Assembly (NCBI GenBank): GCA_011799875.1
Contig: CM022298.1
Location: forward strand, 55,333,792 to 55,397,791
Direction: 5' to 3'
DNA from: Thinopyrum elongatum
Taxonomy: Eukaryota > Streptophyta > Magnoliopsida > Poales > Poaceae
DNA: 64,000 nt
Position numbers and translations under genes: made by a program. This document shows positions 46,652-59,404 of the stretch, piece after piece. Each line of letters begins with the position of its first letter. Position 1 is the stretch's first letter. The notes under the pieces were generated by a model. It searched no databases and had not been told where the DNA came from. It worked only from the letters and a program-made list of their open reading frames with translations.

Positions 46652-46711
46652 ACAAGATACTCGATTGCAATCTTTGGGATCTTCTCTTAGAAGGTAATTG
46701 TTGTGTTTTTT

Positions 46712-47457
46712 TATCCAAGGCCAACAAGGTCTCACCAGCCAGGCCTTTGAAAACAAAAGCAAACCTCACCCTTCCATTTCTGAAATAGCACACACTCCCC
46801 AGTACACCACCACCACCATCACATGAACCCTCCTAGATCTTGACACCGTCTCCATCCAACTCAACCATTATGGTATGCACCATAACCAATATTCGCATCC
46901 CACAACGTTCTTGCCCCCTGATTTTGTTCTCGTGCGGAAGCTATGATAGGTAACCCAACCATCGCTAGTTACCAATCCATTAACCGTTCGGGAGGAAGAA
47001 CCTAACAAAAGTACTCATTTTGTAGTTGTCGTCATCTGATTCCTCAGACGTGCATCAATGATTAAAGAAGGTGTCCCTTTTAGGCGTAACTGCCCCCACT
47101 TACACGTGCGGCGTATACGTGCATGGGACATGCACACGCTATGTAACGTTCGGTGCACGAGTGACGTATACGCTGCATGGATCAAGCACGAGGAATCCGT
47201 TGCTCCAAGAAGTACGCGAGGGGAGATAAACGGACGTCTAGAATGGACCAGAAGCTAACCGAACACCACCGCCGTCAGGCCTAACATGAGGGCACCGACA
47301 TATTTAAAACAAAATGGTTCATGCGATCCTCTGGCAAAGATAACCCTGACCTCGACATCAAACAACACTAGCACAACATACCATTTTCTTTGTTAAGAAA
47401 GACGAAAGACATGGATCTTCTTGAAAGGTACTTGTGGATTGATTTCTTTCCAGTTTT
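46712..47457. repeat. Locally duplicated non-coding unit, copy 3
   Basis: Carries the same ordered landmarks as 9972-10842: CCAAGGCCAACAAGGTCTCACC, AACCATTATGGTATGCACC, GGCGTAACTGCC, GACGTATACGCTGCATGG, CATATTTAAAACAAA and GACATGGATCTTC. Diverged by many substitutions and indels. Confidence 0.7.
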
Positions 47458-48482
47458 TTGAAAACAAAAGCAAAAGAATGTCAGCTTCAGTGATCACCAT
47501 CAGAGCCCGATCAGATCAGCCATCACCAGTGGCGGAGCTAGACACAATCAGCTGGGGGAGGGGGGGGGGCAAAGCTAACAAAGTTTTCACCTACGCACTC
47601 AAAGAAAATTTTCCTTCACAAGTTGGCCCAATGTTGGGGGGGGGGGGCAAAAGCTAAAAAAGTTTTCACCTAAGCACTCAAAGAAAATTTTCCTTCACAA
47701 GTTGGCCCAATCGTTTGGGGGGGGGGGGGGGGGGGCACAACCACCCCAGCAACCTACATAGCTCCGCCATTGGCCATCACGGGAACTCTCCTATATCCTA
47801 ACTATCGGCTCCACCCAAGTCAACCATTATGGTAGGCACCATAACCAATATTTGCATGGCACGATGTTCTTGCCCCCCTAATTCCGTCCTCCTCCGAAAG
47901 CTACGATAGATAAACCCACTAATATCGGTTACCACTCCATAACTGCTCGAGCGGAAGAACCCGACAAAACTACCAAGTTTGCAGCTGTCGTCATCCAATT
48001 TCGTAGGCATACATCATCAATAATTAAGAGAAGGCATGCCTTTTCAGGCGTAACTGCCCCCTTACGCGCTTGGAAGACACACACCAGGCACCCCGAGATG
48101 TCGTGGTGCGTGTGAGTCGTATACGTGCATGGGACATGCAAACGTAATGTAACGCTCAGTGCGCGAGTGACGTATACGCTGCATGGCACATGCACGTGAA
48201 ATCCGTCGCTCCAAGGAGTACGTGAGGGGAGACAAACGGACGTCTGGACTGGACCGGACGCTAACGGAACACCACCGTCAACAAAACCCTAACGTGAGGG
48301 CGCCGCCATATTTAAAACAAAAATGCATTCTTTGTTACCCGACCTCGGCATCAAAGAACACGAATACAACATATCGTTTTCTTTGTTATTAAGAAAGACG
48401 AGCGACATGAATCTCCCTGAAAGGTACCTATTTTACTGATGTCTATCTTCTTGAAAGGCACTTGTTGACTGATTGCTATACC
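47458..48482. repeat. Locally duplicated non-coding unit, copy 4 (contains a hAT element)
   Basis: Begins with a truncated start (TTTGAAAACAAAAGC), is broken by the hAT insertion at 47528-47772, and then continues with the AACCATTATGGTAGGCACC to GACATGAATCTCC series. Confidence 0.65.
47528..47772. mobile_element. Non-autonomous hAT-type element (245 bp), 8-bp TSD GCCATCAC
   Basis: Ends CAGTGGCGGAGCTA and TAGCTCCGCCATTG are inverted copies with one mismatch. The flanks GCCATCAC (47520-47527 and 47773-47780) are a perfect 8-base duplication, diagnostic of hAT elements. Inside are two tandem copies of an approximately 80-base block (AAAGTTTTCACCTA ... AAGTTGGCCCAAT), each next to a long G run. 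Confidence 0.9.
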
Positions 48483-48640
48483 AGGGCCAACAAGATCTCA
48501 ATGAGCAGGTCTTTGAAAAACACAAACGCACGCATGGCAGCTTCGACGGTGACCACCGAACCCCAGGGCCACCCCAACCCGGCCCACGCGCACACGAACC
48601 CGATCCCCCGTCCCCTTTCCACATAGTTGGATGGTTAGGT
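48483..48640. repeat. Duplicated unit, copy 5, start only; uninterrupted paralogue of the CACTA target
   Basis: CCAGGGCCAACAAGATCTCA through CAGGTCTTTGAAAAACACAAACGCACGCATGGCAGCTTC. The segment is continuous here, with a single CAC where copy 2 has the CACTA element between two CACs. Confidence 0.7.
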
Positions 48641-49037
48641 GGACAATAGTATCCCAACTCATCAGAATTCAAGTTATGATGCTCGCATTTATTCTGGATT
48701 TATTTCAGAATTTCTGACGATGCGCGTTCAAATGTGCTTGCGTGTGTACCATGTTATTATTATATTATTAAAAAAAAGAAAAACTGAACGGCGCCGCGCA
48801 GTCCCGCAAACGCCACCCATCATATCCTTTCGTGACGACCACATCCATCTCTACCCCTACTCCTCCACTGACAGCCGGGGCCGGACCCCGCCCGCGCCCG
48901 CGGCCCCGCCGCGGCTCCGGCGACCCGAGCCCACCGGCCCAGCACGCGCCAGTAACGGCCGCGCCGTTTTGTCCCGTCCCCGGCTCGCCGTCGCTATCCA
49001 TCCGCCCAGCCCTTTGACCTGCGCCCCCGCCCGCGCC
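48641..49037 (+). promoter_or_regulatory. Upstream region of the Pumilio gene
   Basis: From about 48780 the base composition switches to GC-rich with many CpG and CCGCCC motifs, as in grass housekeeping promoters. No specific operator is identified. Confidence 0.5.
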
Positions 49038-49045
49038 TATATATA
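49038..49045 (+). promoter_or_regulatory. TATA box of the Pumilio gene
   Basis: TATATATA in an otherwise GC-rich stretch, 188 bases before the ATG. It predicts a start near 49070 and a 5' leader of about 160 bases containing a GCC/CCG trinucleotide run near 49155. Confidence 0.65.
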
Positions 49046-49232
49046 CGCCACCCCAGGGCCAGGGCCCCATTCCCTGCCCGCCACCCCACCGCCGCTCCCC
49101 AAAATTTTCCCGTTCCCTCCCCGTCCCGCTTAAACCCCTAACCCTAGCGACAGCGCCGCCGCCGCCGCCGCCGCCACCGCAAAGCCATTTCGGCGCTCGT
49201 CTTTCGGTCGGACGCGGGGCGGGCTTTCCGGG

Positions 49233-52200
49233 ATGGCGCCGTTCGGGGACGGTGGTGGGATGGGGGGAGGCCCGTTCGGCGACGGCGGGATGGGCGGCGG
49301 CGCGTTTGGGCACGGCGGGGAGGAGGACGCCGGGTGGGGCTGGGACCCGCTGCGCAGCGGCAGCGCGCCCCCGACCATGGACGGCGCGCTGCTGGGGGCC
49401 GAGGGGGTTCTTGGGGGAGGAGGAGGCGGGATAGGCGGCGGCGGGGATTCGTTCTTCTCCGGGGCAGGCGGGCTCGGCGCCAGGCTCGACGAGGTCAGCA
49501 GGCGCCGCGGGGTCATCGACCAGGTAAAAAGAAGGCCGGCGCCGCTGTTTCTTGATTGGCTCTGTACTTCAATCCTGTCCTATTTCGTGCTTTCCAGTTG
49601 CTGGTTAATGGCGTCGTGCCGTGCGTGCTGTAGATTGGATCTATCATCTGTCGATGTGCTCCAGCAGGGGTTTCCCGTCGGATTTCGTTTCGATCTGTGC
49701 GCTGCTAGTTCCTCTCCTGCTCGCGCGAGGGTGGCTGGCTGTAAATTTGTTATCTTTTTTTCATCTCGCAAAAAGAAGGTTGCTAGATTGGTAGTCTAAT
49801 TTAGCAGATGCTGCAGAGCGAGGGTTACGCCATAGATTGTTTCCGATTGAGGACATTATGCCCCGCTTTGTGCGTCTACGGGGGTTGAAATTGGATGGTT
49901 CAGGTCTCTGTGTGTGCTAAAGTTGCCGAAAGCTTGATTCTTTCCATTGTTATTGTCCTGTATCGGTTCTAATGGTGCAGATGTAGGCAAGAACCATTAT
50001 TTTGGTTCCTGTTGGTGGAGACTTGATCAAGTGTTTGCTGGTGATGACTGGCTGGAGGCATCGTCATCTTTTCGATCCATTGTGGTCTATGGTTTTACGG
50101 ATTGATTTGATTGTCCATATGTCTTCTTGTTTGTGCAGTCCTGTTTCTGCTCAAAATCATCACATTGGAATCTTTTGTCAAAATTTTGCCTAGCTTGTAG
50201 CTGTAACCATTGTTAGTTATGTGCTTGGCAATCACTTGAGTTGCGATTTATGTGTCTGTTCACCGTGATGAGTTGGATCATGGGGAAACGTGGCATCTGC
50301 TTTAGTAGATACCCTGTTTCTCTTGTTTAGTTTGATGATCGTTTTTCGTTTCAATGTGGTAAGACCATTTGGCTTTAGCCTAATATAACATGAGTTGTTT
50401 AACGAAGGTATTAATAACCTGCTGCCTGCATTGACTACTTTGTTTCAGTATGACTTAGTGCGTTCTATCTATGTGATGTAATGAGTGGTAAATATCATCA
50501 AGCTTATATGCGGCAAGCAAGGTTTTGGATTTTTGGTCAGTTATTAAGTGTGCAAATATGTCGCCCTTTTTCATTTACATTTTTGATAGTTTGTTTTGGT
50601 AAATTGCTCTTCAGTATTTTTTTTAAAACTACTTCACTTGCATCAAAGTGTATAACTCCATCAAGGTTGGCTCACAGTACTTCCTCTCTTGTCTCTCTGG
50701 AAAGGGAGAGGGATTGATAGGAAGGTTGCTGGTTTGGGTGAAGAAAAGAGAAATATGGTAGGGTTTGCAGTTGGTTCATGCTCTGCAAGTCAAAGGCACA
50801 AACTCTACCTATCACTTCTTGGCTGTTACATCTATATTCGAATTGTCCCTTGTTTTGTACTAAATCATCCATGCTAACCCATGCAGCTACACAAGTTTAT
50901 GCAATGCACTTGTGGTACTCTCCCATGGAATATGTTGTGAGCTCATTGCGTTTGCGTCCTCATAACTTCCATTTTATTTGTAGTTTAACTTCTGGTATCT
51001 GTTCTGATGTGATTGTGTAACTGGTGTGTGCAAATATCGTCAGAAAAAGCTTTGGCATCTATCCTGATTTACTAAATGCATCTCATATAAAGACACCGAT
51101 TTCAGATTTATGTAGTTTTGCTGTTCCTGTTCATAATTGATACATCACTTAATAGTAAGTTTTGTGTTCTTTGTTTCAGGACCATTATGGTAACTCTGCA
51201 TTACTATCTAAAGGTGCAGGAGGCCTCCAGCTTAATGGTACCAGAGGGTTTGATGGGCAGCCATTTAGACCAAGCATAGTTCACGGTGTTGGCGCAACAC
51301 CAAACCACTCCACATTTGATATGGGTTCAACATTGACAGAACATGATGCTGAATTTTATGGGCGTCAGAATCACTTCAGGCCAGACATGGGAAAGATCAA
51401 CACTTTTGGCAGAAGGGACTTTGATTCTACTTATCTCTCAGATTCTGATCTTTCAGATACTTTCTCTGGATTGAGGCTATCTAATAGGGCATCATTTGAT
51501 GAAAGGAGTCATGAGAAAGAGCTGCTTGATGAAATGCATATGCATCGCAGATATTTCAACTCTAATATGGCTGATGATAGCCGGCTTCCTTCAGCTGGTA
51601 ATGTTTTTCACTCACCTAGGTCTAAGCACATGGATTTTCGCCCGACACGTCGAAATTGTTTACGTAGGCAGAACAGTTCAATTGATGCCCCCAATGTCCC
51701 AAGGATAAATCACCATCACATGGATAACGTTGATCAACTGTCTTTTGCTGAAAGGCTAACTTTGATGCAGTCAGGCAATTTGCGTGGGGAGGCCAATTAT
51801 CTCCGTGATGCAGCTACGACAAATATGATAAACCCCTTGAGCAGTAGAAACAACACCATTACAGACTTGGATTTGGCTAGGAGTCGTAGGGCATACCTTG
51901 AGGATCAGTTTGCCCGGCAGTGTCTGCAGAATGGAAGTAGTTATGTACCAAAATCTGGTCTCTCTTATAGTGGTAACAGGCTCTATCATGATGAGCCTTG
52001 TTTCCCCTCTTCAAGGGCGCAAAGATTAGGGTCTCAGTTTCATCCTAATTTGGGGAGCATTCCATGTCATGTTGACCAGCAATCACGACTCTTCTCTGTT
52101 AATAGAAGGTCAGCTGGTAGGAATATGGGCCTACAGAGCAATCAAGATAATGCTGTAGAACACTGCATAGATTCTATTGATAGAAACAGTGATGAAACCT

Positions 52201-55200
52201 TGGAGCTACTTGATGCAGTTGGCCATGTCATGAATGTCAGGTATATTATTCTTTTATTCTGCAGTCGGCTTTTTAGTTCAATATATTTCTGTAGAAGTCA
52301 TCTCATTTTCATCTTAATGCAGTGTGGATCAACATGGCAGTCGGTTTATTCAACAGAAACTAGAAGAAGCATCTGCTGAGGATAGGGAAAAGATCTTTCC
52401 AGAGATACTGGCCAATGTTATTGCTCTAACAACCGATGTGTTTGGTAATTATGTGATCCAGAAGGTACATCAACAGGTCCTAGTAATTTGATGATGACTT
52501 GTTTTTTGGAATGTACTGATGTTTGTGATGCACTGTTCACAGTTCTTTGAGTTTGCTACGGAGAGCCAGCTGAAACAGTTAGCAGATAAACTCAATGGCC
52601 ATATTAAGGCTCTAAGCGGTCAGATGTATGGTTGCAGAGTTGTTCAAAAGGTCAGTTTAATGTTAATGATCTGTTTCTGTTACAGTGTCATGCAAAATTT
52701 GTTCCTTCAGTTTTTCTGTAAATGTCCTAAAAACGCAATCCATAAAAAATTCAGTGTTAAAGAATTTTCATGATTTTTGAGTAATCAAAATTCAGTGTAG
52801 GAATGGGTAGTTAGAAAGCAGTTTGTGAGTTATTTAGCCATTTTTTGTGACAAAATTATGTGGTACTGCATATTTCACAAAAATACATTTATCTTTCTAT
52901 TTAGTTTGTGCCCTGACCTTGTTACGGATGCTCCAGCTGTGTGTACATGAGATAATCTACCAAAGTCTGGTACTTCCATGTTGCTGCTAGTAGTAACTTG
53001 ACAGCACAGCCCTACTTAGACCTCCAAAAGGTCAATCTTGAGTTTACTTGACTTTTGAGCCTGCTAGTAGTAACTTGACAGCCATTCAAGGATGTCTTGG
53101 TTGTTCACGAGGCCATCCAATTGTTGTTATGTGATGACCTGATTTCTTGTCTTCCAATGGCATTTGACATTGTGATGACCAACTCATTGATTGTCATACC
53201 CATACTAAACAAAGGTTAGGTTCAGAGATAGTGCTGCATTGTCGAGTTTTACTCCTTTTGACGTAGTAAATTTATTGACTGGTGTTTTTCTTACCCTGTT
53301 CCATTGAGTAGTAAATTATTATTGGCTTGTATAGATGTCAGCATGCTCCCTTTCTACTCATTTTGGAGCACCTGTTCCTCACTTCTAAGAGTTGTTGCAT
53401 TGAATGGTAGTTCTCATCCATTGGGGTTTTGATTGACATGGCACATTTGCAATGGAGTTTTATATATCTCTAGCATGCTTTAAATTATAAATTCTAATAT
53501 TCAGTATTGACAGGTTATTGAGGTAGTTGATATGGACACAAAGATTGCTATAGTCTATGAGCTCATGGATTCTGTTCTGGATTGTATTGGTGATCAGAAT
53601 GGCAACCATGTAATCCAGAAGTGCATTGAGTGTGTTCCTGAAGATCGCATTCCATTTGTTATAGAGCCTATACTATCACAAATTTGTAAGCTTTGCACTC
53701 ACCAATATGGCTGTAGAGTTATTCAGGTATAAAAATTGCACATTCTTTTTCTTTTTAAAGTGTTAGATTAATCCCTTTTGAACTAAGAAGATTGTAATAT
53801 GTATTTGCAGAGAGTTTTGGAGCATTGCCGTAAACCGGCGACTCAAAGTGCTGTGATGAATGAAATTGTGCTGCATGCTTTTGCTTTGACTGAAGATAAA
53901 TATGGGAACTATGTTGTTCAGGTATGTCAGTAGACTCTGTATAGGTATATACTGGAATAGTTTTCTATTTCCGTGTTGACTTGTATGATATTTATACATT
54001 GTACAGCCCTAAGCCACTGGTCCAGCCAAATAATCTACATATGTTGCTGATAGAATAATTTGTTTCTATTGAATTCTGACTTCTGAATGACATCCTAACT
54101 AGAAAGGTCGTGTTGCATTTATCATGTGAACTGACAGTCGGATACATTTCCTTAACTAGCTGGCCAGTTGTAGGTCTCTTTCATATTGAAGTGTGTAAAA
54201 TCTATTTGATCCAATAACATTTTTTTAATTATCTGCAGGGAATTTCCTTTTCAATTAAAAGACCAGCTCGTTTTAGGAATACTTGGATAAATAATACACA
54301 TTTTTTAGCAAGGCTTGAACATGACATGATCAATTAACAACCTAGTTTCTGCATGTTTTTGAATATTAAAACGTTAGCCTATTTTAAACAAAGTCTTGTA
54401 CATTACATGTGTACATTTTATTATATATATCTCAGAAGTTAAAAAAAGAGCTAGGCTTTAATTGTATGTTTTGCCACCGCCTTGTGCAATTCTGCGCACA
54501 TTAAGCGCAAGGCGTGCCTTTTTCAACTATGATAAATCTAACAATGTACTTCTGACTGAAAATGCAAGTCTTTTAGGACATGCCTGCACTTTGACCATAT
54601 AGAACATGTTGTCTCACATAAACATATATATATATATATTTTTTGCACGGCTCACATAAACATAGTTGTGCATTGCCAGAAGTAATAGTCCATGATGAAT
54701 CTCGTAATCAAACGTAATACTTCTGTATATACCATATTATCTAATCCAATAATATCTGTCCATGATGATTTTGAAGTATTCCCTCTGTAAAGAATTATAA
54801 GAGCGTTTACAGGTGTTCTATTAATAGTCATTCCAATTTTCTAATGCTGGAGCTCCAAAGCAACTTATGTTAGCAATATGCAGTCCTTATCTAATTGTCT
54901 GGCCATGTAATCTGTTCAGTAATTAACCATTTGAAAACTTAAGCATGTAAAAGGTCCCATATCATTTGATACATTTGTTTTTGTTCAGTCCATTTTATTG
55001 CTGCTTTCCAACTAGTGTTGACGTTAGGTACTTACTGATGAACCTTTAAATTTCTTCAGCATGTCTTGCAACATGGGAAGCCAGAGGAGCGGTCGTCCAT
55101 TATTCAGAAGCTCACAGGGCAAGTGGTTATGTTGAGCCAGCAGAAATATGCATCTAATGTCATTGAAAAATGTCTGGCCCACGGAACTCCTGAAGAACGT

Positions 55201-56142
55201 GATGTCCTTATAAGGGAGATTTTTTCTTGTGGTCAAACATTTCAGGTTTGTCCTAGTTCACTAAGACACTGTGCATCACTGCATATTTTCTAATCAAACC
55301 ATTTTGATCTTGAAAACCACATTTCCTTTGGAAATACACAGGGATACGTGGCATTAAGCACGTCTCCCTTGCATGAATACCAAAACTGCCTTGTAGTCAA
55401 CAGGTGATACTGAGTTCAGTTTGCCAGATTTGGTTGTTAGCCGTCAACACTGACCCGTGCAAAACCAACCGCCCCCAGCATGCGTTCCCAACATATGTAC
55501 TTTTTTGTTATATGCAAACTTATTTTCCATACAATCCTGATCTATTACTCATAGACTACAGAGTATCTTCACGGCTACAAATATCTGAGTATCTTCACTG
55601 CTAGCTTTTCGATTTGTGGTGTAATTACTTGAAGCCTTGCAGGTTTAGTGTGTGCTTGACTTCTGGGTCATTGGTTATCAGACAAACCTTGGTTCTAATT
55701 TGTTACCGTGTTCTATTATTAGCTGTGCAAATTTTTTCATGATGCGCACCAATTCTTTAGTGATATCAGTGCACTTGTTTCTGACTTTGCCCATTTTGTT
55801 ATGCAGGCATTGATGAAGGATCAGTTTGGCAACTACGTCGTACAGAAAGTCCTTCAGACCTGTGATGACAAACACCTTGAGATGATCCTGTCAAGCATCA
55901 AGGTGCACTTGAACGAACTGAAGAACTACACATATGGGAAGCATATCGTTGCACGGGTTGAGAAGTTGATTATCACAGGAGGTAAGCAGACGGTCAAACT
56001 GATGTATTGCAAGATGTGGATTTCTTTTCAGATTCCTAATATTTTCCGCTTGATCTCAGAGAACCGGGTGCGGATGGCGTCCAAGCCCTGCCGATGTCAA
56101 CAGGCGGCGAAGTGCGGTGACGCCGACGCTGATTCTTCTTAA
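49233..56142 (+). CDS. Pumilio-family RNA-binding protein (plant APUM type), 789 residues
   Basis: Nine exons in consistent phase: 49233-49523, 51180-52240, 52323-52464, 52543-52650, 53514-53726, 53811-53921, 55060-55245, 55807-55981, 56060-56142. The ATG at 49233 sits in a good context (GGGATGGCG). Residues 1-97 are Gly/Asp-rich low complexity. Residues 98-450 are a disordered Ser/Asn/Arg-rich region. From about 445 follow eight PUF repeats with base-reading residues S457/Q461, N493/Q497, C529/Q533, N565/Q569, C601/Q605, N638/Q642, S674/E678 and N713/Q717. By the PUF code this specifies 5'-UGUAUAUA. Such proteins bind 3' UTRs in the cytoplasm and repress or destabilise mRNAs. The C-terminal tail of 27 residues after 55981 depends on an acceptor at 56059; reading through instead adds an alternative tail ending at the same TAA. 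Intact; resembles the APUM7/8/12-like group by layout, subgroup not certain. Confidence 0.95.
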
Positions 56143-56440
56143 GCATTTGCCATCACTTCTGGTGGAACATGGATGGACTGTGGGGGTTTTTCCGTTGGTA
56201 CAGCGTGCATGTAATGTCATGCCTTGGTAAAGAGGAGCAAGGTGTTCTCTTTCCTGTCTTGTATAGAATCTGGAGAGTTTTCGGGAAACTTCCGAGTAAC
56301 TAGTTGAGTATTAGGGTTTGCCGCTGTATATCTTTTCGGCCATGTAAAAGTTTACAGGTGGATAATATTGCTGTACATGTTATGGAGTTGTTAGCTTGGT
56401 GAATTGTGACTGTTTAATTTGTTTCTGTTGGAGCTGCTAC
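56143..56440 (+). other. Pumilio 3' UTR
   Basis: T-rich sequence after the stop, without ORFs. The end is not defined by a clear signal. It includes TGTATATC (56325) and TGTACATG (56372), near-matches to the protein's own predicted target, so self-regulation is conceivable but speculative. Confidence 0.45.
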
Positions 56441-59404
56441 TTGATGGGGTTACCTTTCTTTGCAAAACCAATGTCTTCGTATTATAGTTCTAGTTTACCT
56501 TTGTGCACCTTGGTTTACTAGGCTACTGTTAGCTCGGAGGTCTTTTCTAATGGTGAGCCTAACATTCTCAAACAAACCCTCTTTTGTTCAAACAAATGAA
56601 GTGGTTTTTTAAAAGTGATGTGGTTTTGAAAAACTAGTTTATTTGATTGAACTCTTGTAAGCTTCATTGTTACCAATGTGCATCACTAGTTTCAAGCAAT
56701 ATTTGTCTTGTCTTGTGTTTATTGCTTTGTAACTCTTGTAAGCTTCATTGTTTCAACAAGTATTGAAGAAGGCCTACATTGCTACCTTCTGCTTCAGCTC
56801 CAAGTTAGCTAGATGCGCTGCTCAGGGGCCTCTTGACCGAGAAAACCCACATCTGCCATAGTATGAAGTGAAAAGCCCCGTCCACATTCAGTTTCAACTC
56901 ATCATCGATCTGTCTTGCCCATCGCACCATCAGGCTATCTTGTGCATATAGTAGGTGGTCCACAGTGAAGCTCCATGCAGCCGGATATCGAGTTCCCAAT
57001 ACCTCACATGCTCATTTCAATGCAAAAAATAAATAAATCTGAAAACATGTACACAAATATGGAAACATTTTGCATTGCCTCAAAGCTTAAAATGGCGAGC
57101 ACAGTGCTACTTCCTCGGCTGTTTAGATTCTATATTTTGACTCTGATATGAAGCAAGAAGGGAGAAGGTATCAAGTATTTATACATGTTTCGTGGAGAAT
57201 CGCTATTAAGTAACCATACGGTGGTAGTTGGTGCTATACTTGTATTGCTTATTGATGGGAACATGGGAACGTGTACATATACATGAAAGTGAGTAAGAAC
57301 CACAAAATAAAGCATGTTAAAAGGACGCGGGTTTTCTCAGCTCGAGCTCAAATAAGCTCAGGTGAACAGTAAAATCGACAAATGTTTAGGGTGGTTGCAA
57401 AGATTCGCCATGGAATCACATTCCTGAAAGGCATGGCAAAAAAATAAACATCAATACTCTAGAAATGCTACTTTCAAAAGCATTTTGGAGCACTGATTTT
57501 GTTTTTTTGCCACGACTTCCACAAATGTGATTTCATGATGAAATTTTGCAAGCTCTTAGAACATTTGTCAGTGTTTGTCGCATTTTTTTTTTGATTTTTT
57601 AAATGTATTTTGAGGTTACTGCTCATCGCGAGCTCATTTGAGCTCACGAGCAGAAGGTTACTTTCCATGTTAAAAGGCCTTATTATACTAGAGTTGTGAC
57701 ACAAGTGTAATGCTACCGGAAACCACTCATCGTGTCATGTAATGAACAGTGATGGTGAATAGTAATTGTTGGTGAACTGAACAGTAATATGTTGTGCACA
57801 CTGTTTCACCGGTGATTCTGGTAAATGGTACCAACAAAATAGAAAAGGCTGAAATTTTTACACGTCAAAGATAAGAGACCCTTCTAATTTTGTGCACGCC
57901 ACATATAATTTTAATCGGCTAAGCCAACATTTTTTTCCTTTTTATATTTTTTAGCTGCTTACGAGACGACACATAAATAAATTTGTGAATGGGTTCTGGG
58001 TAGATTTTGTGCCCGTGCAACTAGAAATGCAACGGGTTTTATCCAGATTTCTTTTCCGCAAGCCACGTCCTTCAATACATGATCCAGTTGTACCGCTTTG
58101 ACTAGCTAGATATTCCCTTTCCCCACGACTTCTTGATCTCCACCACTCCCCCTCCCCCCATGCACGTGCCTAGCACTCGCTGCCCAGCACGCACCCCGAC
58201 ACCCACCACCACCTCCCCTTCTCCTTTATCTCGCTCTAGCGCCACCATCGCACATCACCGCCTTTTCAGAAGCTGCTAACCTACAACTCCCAGCGTCGTC
58301 GATGGGAGGCCACCACCTTAAGCTCGCACCAGCCCACTGTAGGTTGGCACCGGCCACTCGACCCACGCCGAGGGATGACAATGCATGAATAGACTAGCGG
58401 GCGGGAGCCTATCTTCTGGCAACCATAGAAGAAGGATGCTGGGACGGGCTGACGCATAAGAGAGGTTGCGTCAGAGAGGGGACACGAGGGGAGTCGACCG
58501 CGCTGCTACTTGCAAGCGGCGTAGATTGGCCCACGCGGCCCGTGTGCTCTGCTCTGCTTTTAGCCGCCTCGACGGCCTTCACCTGTCTCTTCGTCGCTTA
58601 AATTCTTGGCGAGGACGACATCAACTTTGTCAGGGTCTTTCCTCTACTTCGCCTTCGTCTTCGTCTTCGGTGATCACTTGGTTTCACCGGCACTTCCCAA
58701 TCGCAGCTGATGTGGGAATCCTGCCTTTGCTGCCCTATGCAGCCACTACCGATCTAGATTTTTAGGTGCTAATAATCAGGATCACTAACATTTTCGTATT
58801 TGAACATATGGCATGCATTATATTGGTCATATGTGGACACAAGTCAGTTGGCCCATATGTGTACCATCAACTTCCTGTTAACGGTGTAACAACAACTTGT
58901 TGTTAGGATGTAGCAGACATTCTTAAATGGTCTCATTAGGGAAAAATAAATGAAAGATGTAGTGGAGTCCTATCATGAATATATAGTCTTAGTTAACCCT
59001 TAGTAGTTTCTAATTGCATATCATACAACTGATGTTCATTCATGTCGTCTCGATTGGTCCTCATGTCCAAATGTTATATAATATGCATACTTCTTAAAAA
59101 ATGCAAGGGCAAGAGAATTTTGAATTATATTTTAAGAAAGATAGGAATTTTAGGGGCCAACTATTTTAAATGTTGTCTACTTTAGCGATTGTTTCTTGAT
59201 ATATTTTTTGCGGGCATAGGTACAATTGTTATGTATAATTGCAAGTATATGTAAAAAAATCATGATTTTTTCAGATTTATCAAGGTATACGGTACTTAGC
59301 AGCGGAGGTTTCATTGACCTTACAGGTCAGTGAGCTCCTGTACTTGGTTTTATGTACTCCTCCTACCTATGTAACCGTGTAAACTAAATAAACGTCCCCG
59401 TTTG
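56441..59404. other. Intergenic stretch without recognised genes
   Basis: Mostly AT-rich. The only structure I can support is the inverted-repeat pair at 57343-57656. A GC-richer segment at 58180-58750 has open frames but no recognisable protein. Nothing else is seen. Confidence 0.5.
57343..57656. repeat. Element with about 35-base imperfect terminal inverted repeats
   Basis: Left CTCGAGCTCAAATAAGCTC...GAACAGTAAAAT and right TTACTGCTCATCGCGAGC, GAGCTCATTTGAGCTCACG are roughly 75% complementary over 35 bases. It is MITE-like. No clear target duplication found. Confidence 0.45.

Noticed and set aside
48768..49313. 181-codon minus-strand open frame across the Pumilio promoter and first exon
   Set aside because: It is a GC-rich shadow frame of Gly/Arg/Pro composition overlapping a well-supported first exon. 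No splice or domain evidence.
58466..58765. 99-codon + strand frame downstream of Pumilio
   Set aside because: Ser/Arg-rich, no recognisable domain, no splice context; likely chance in a GC-richer patch.
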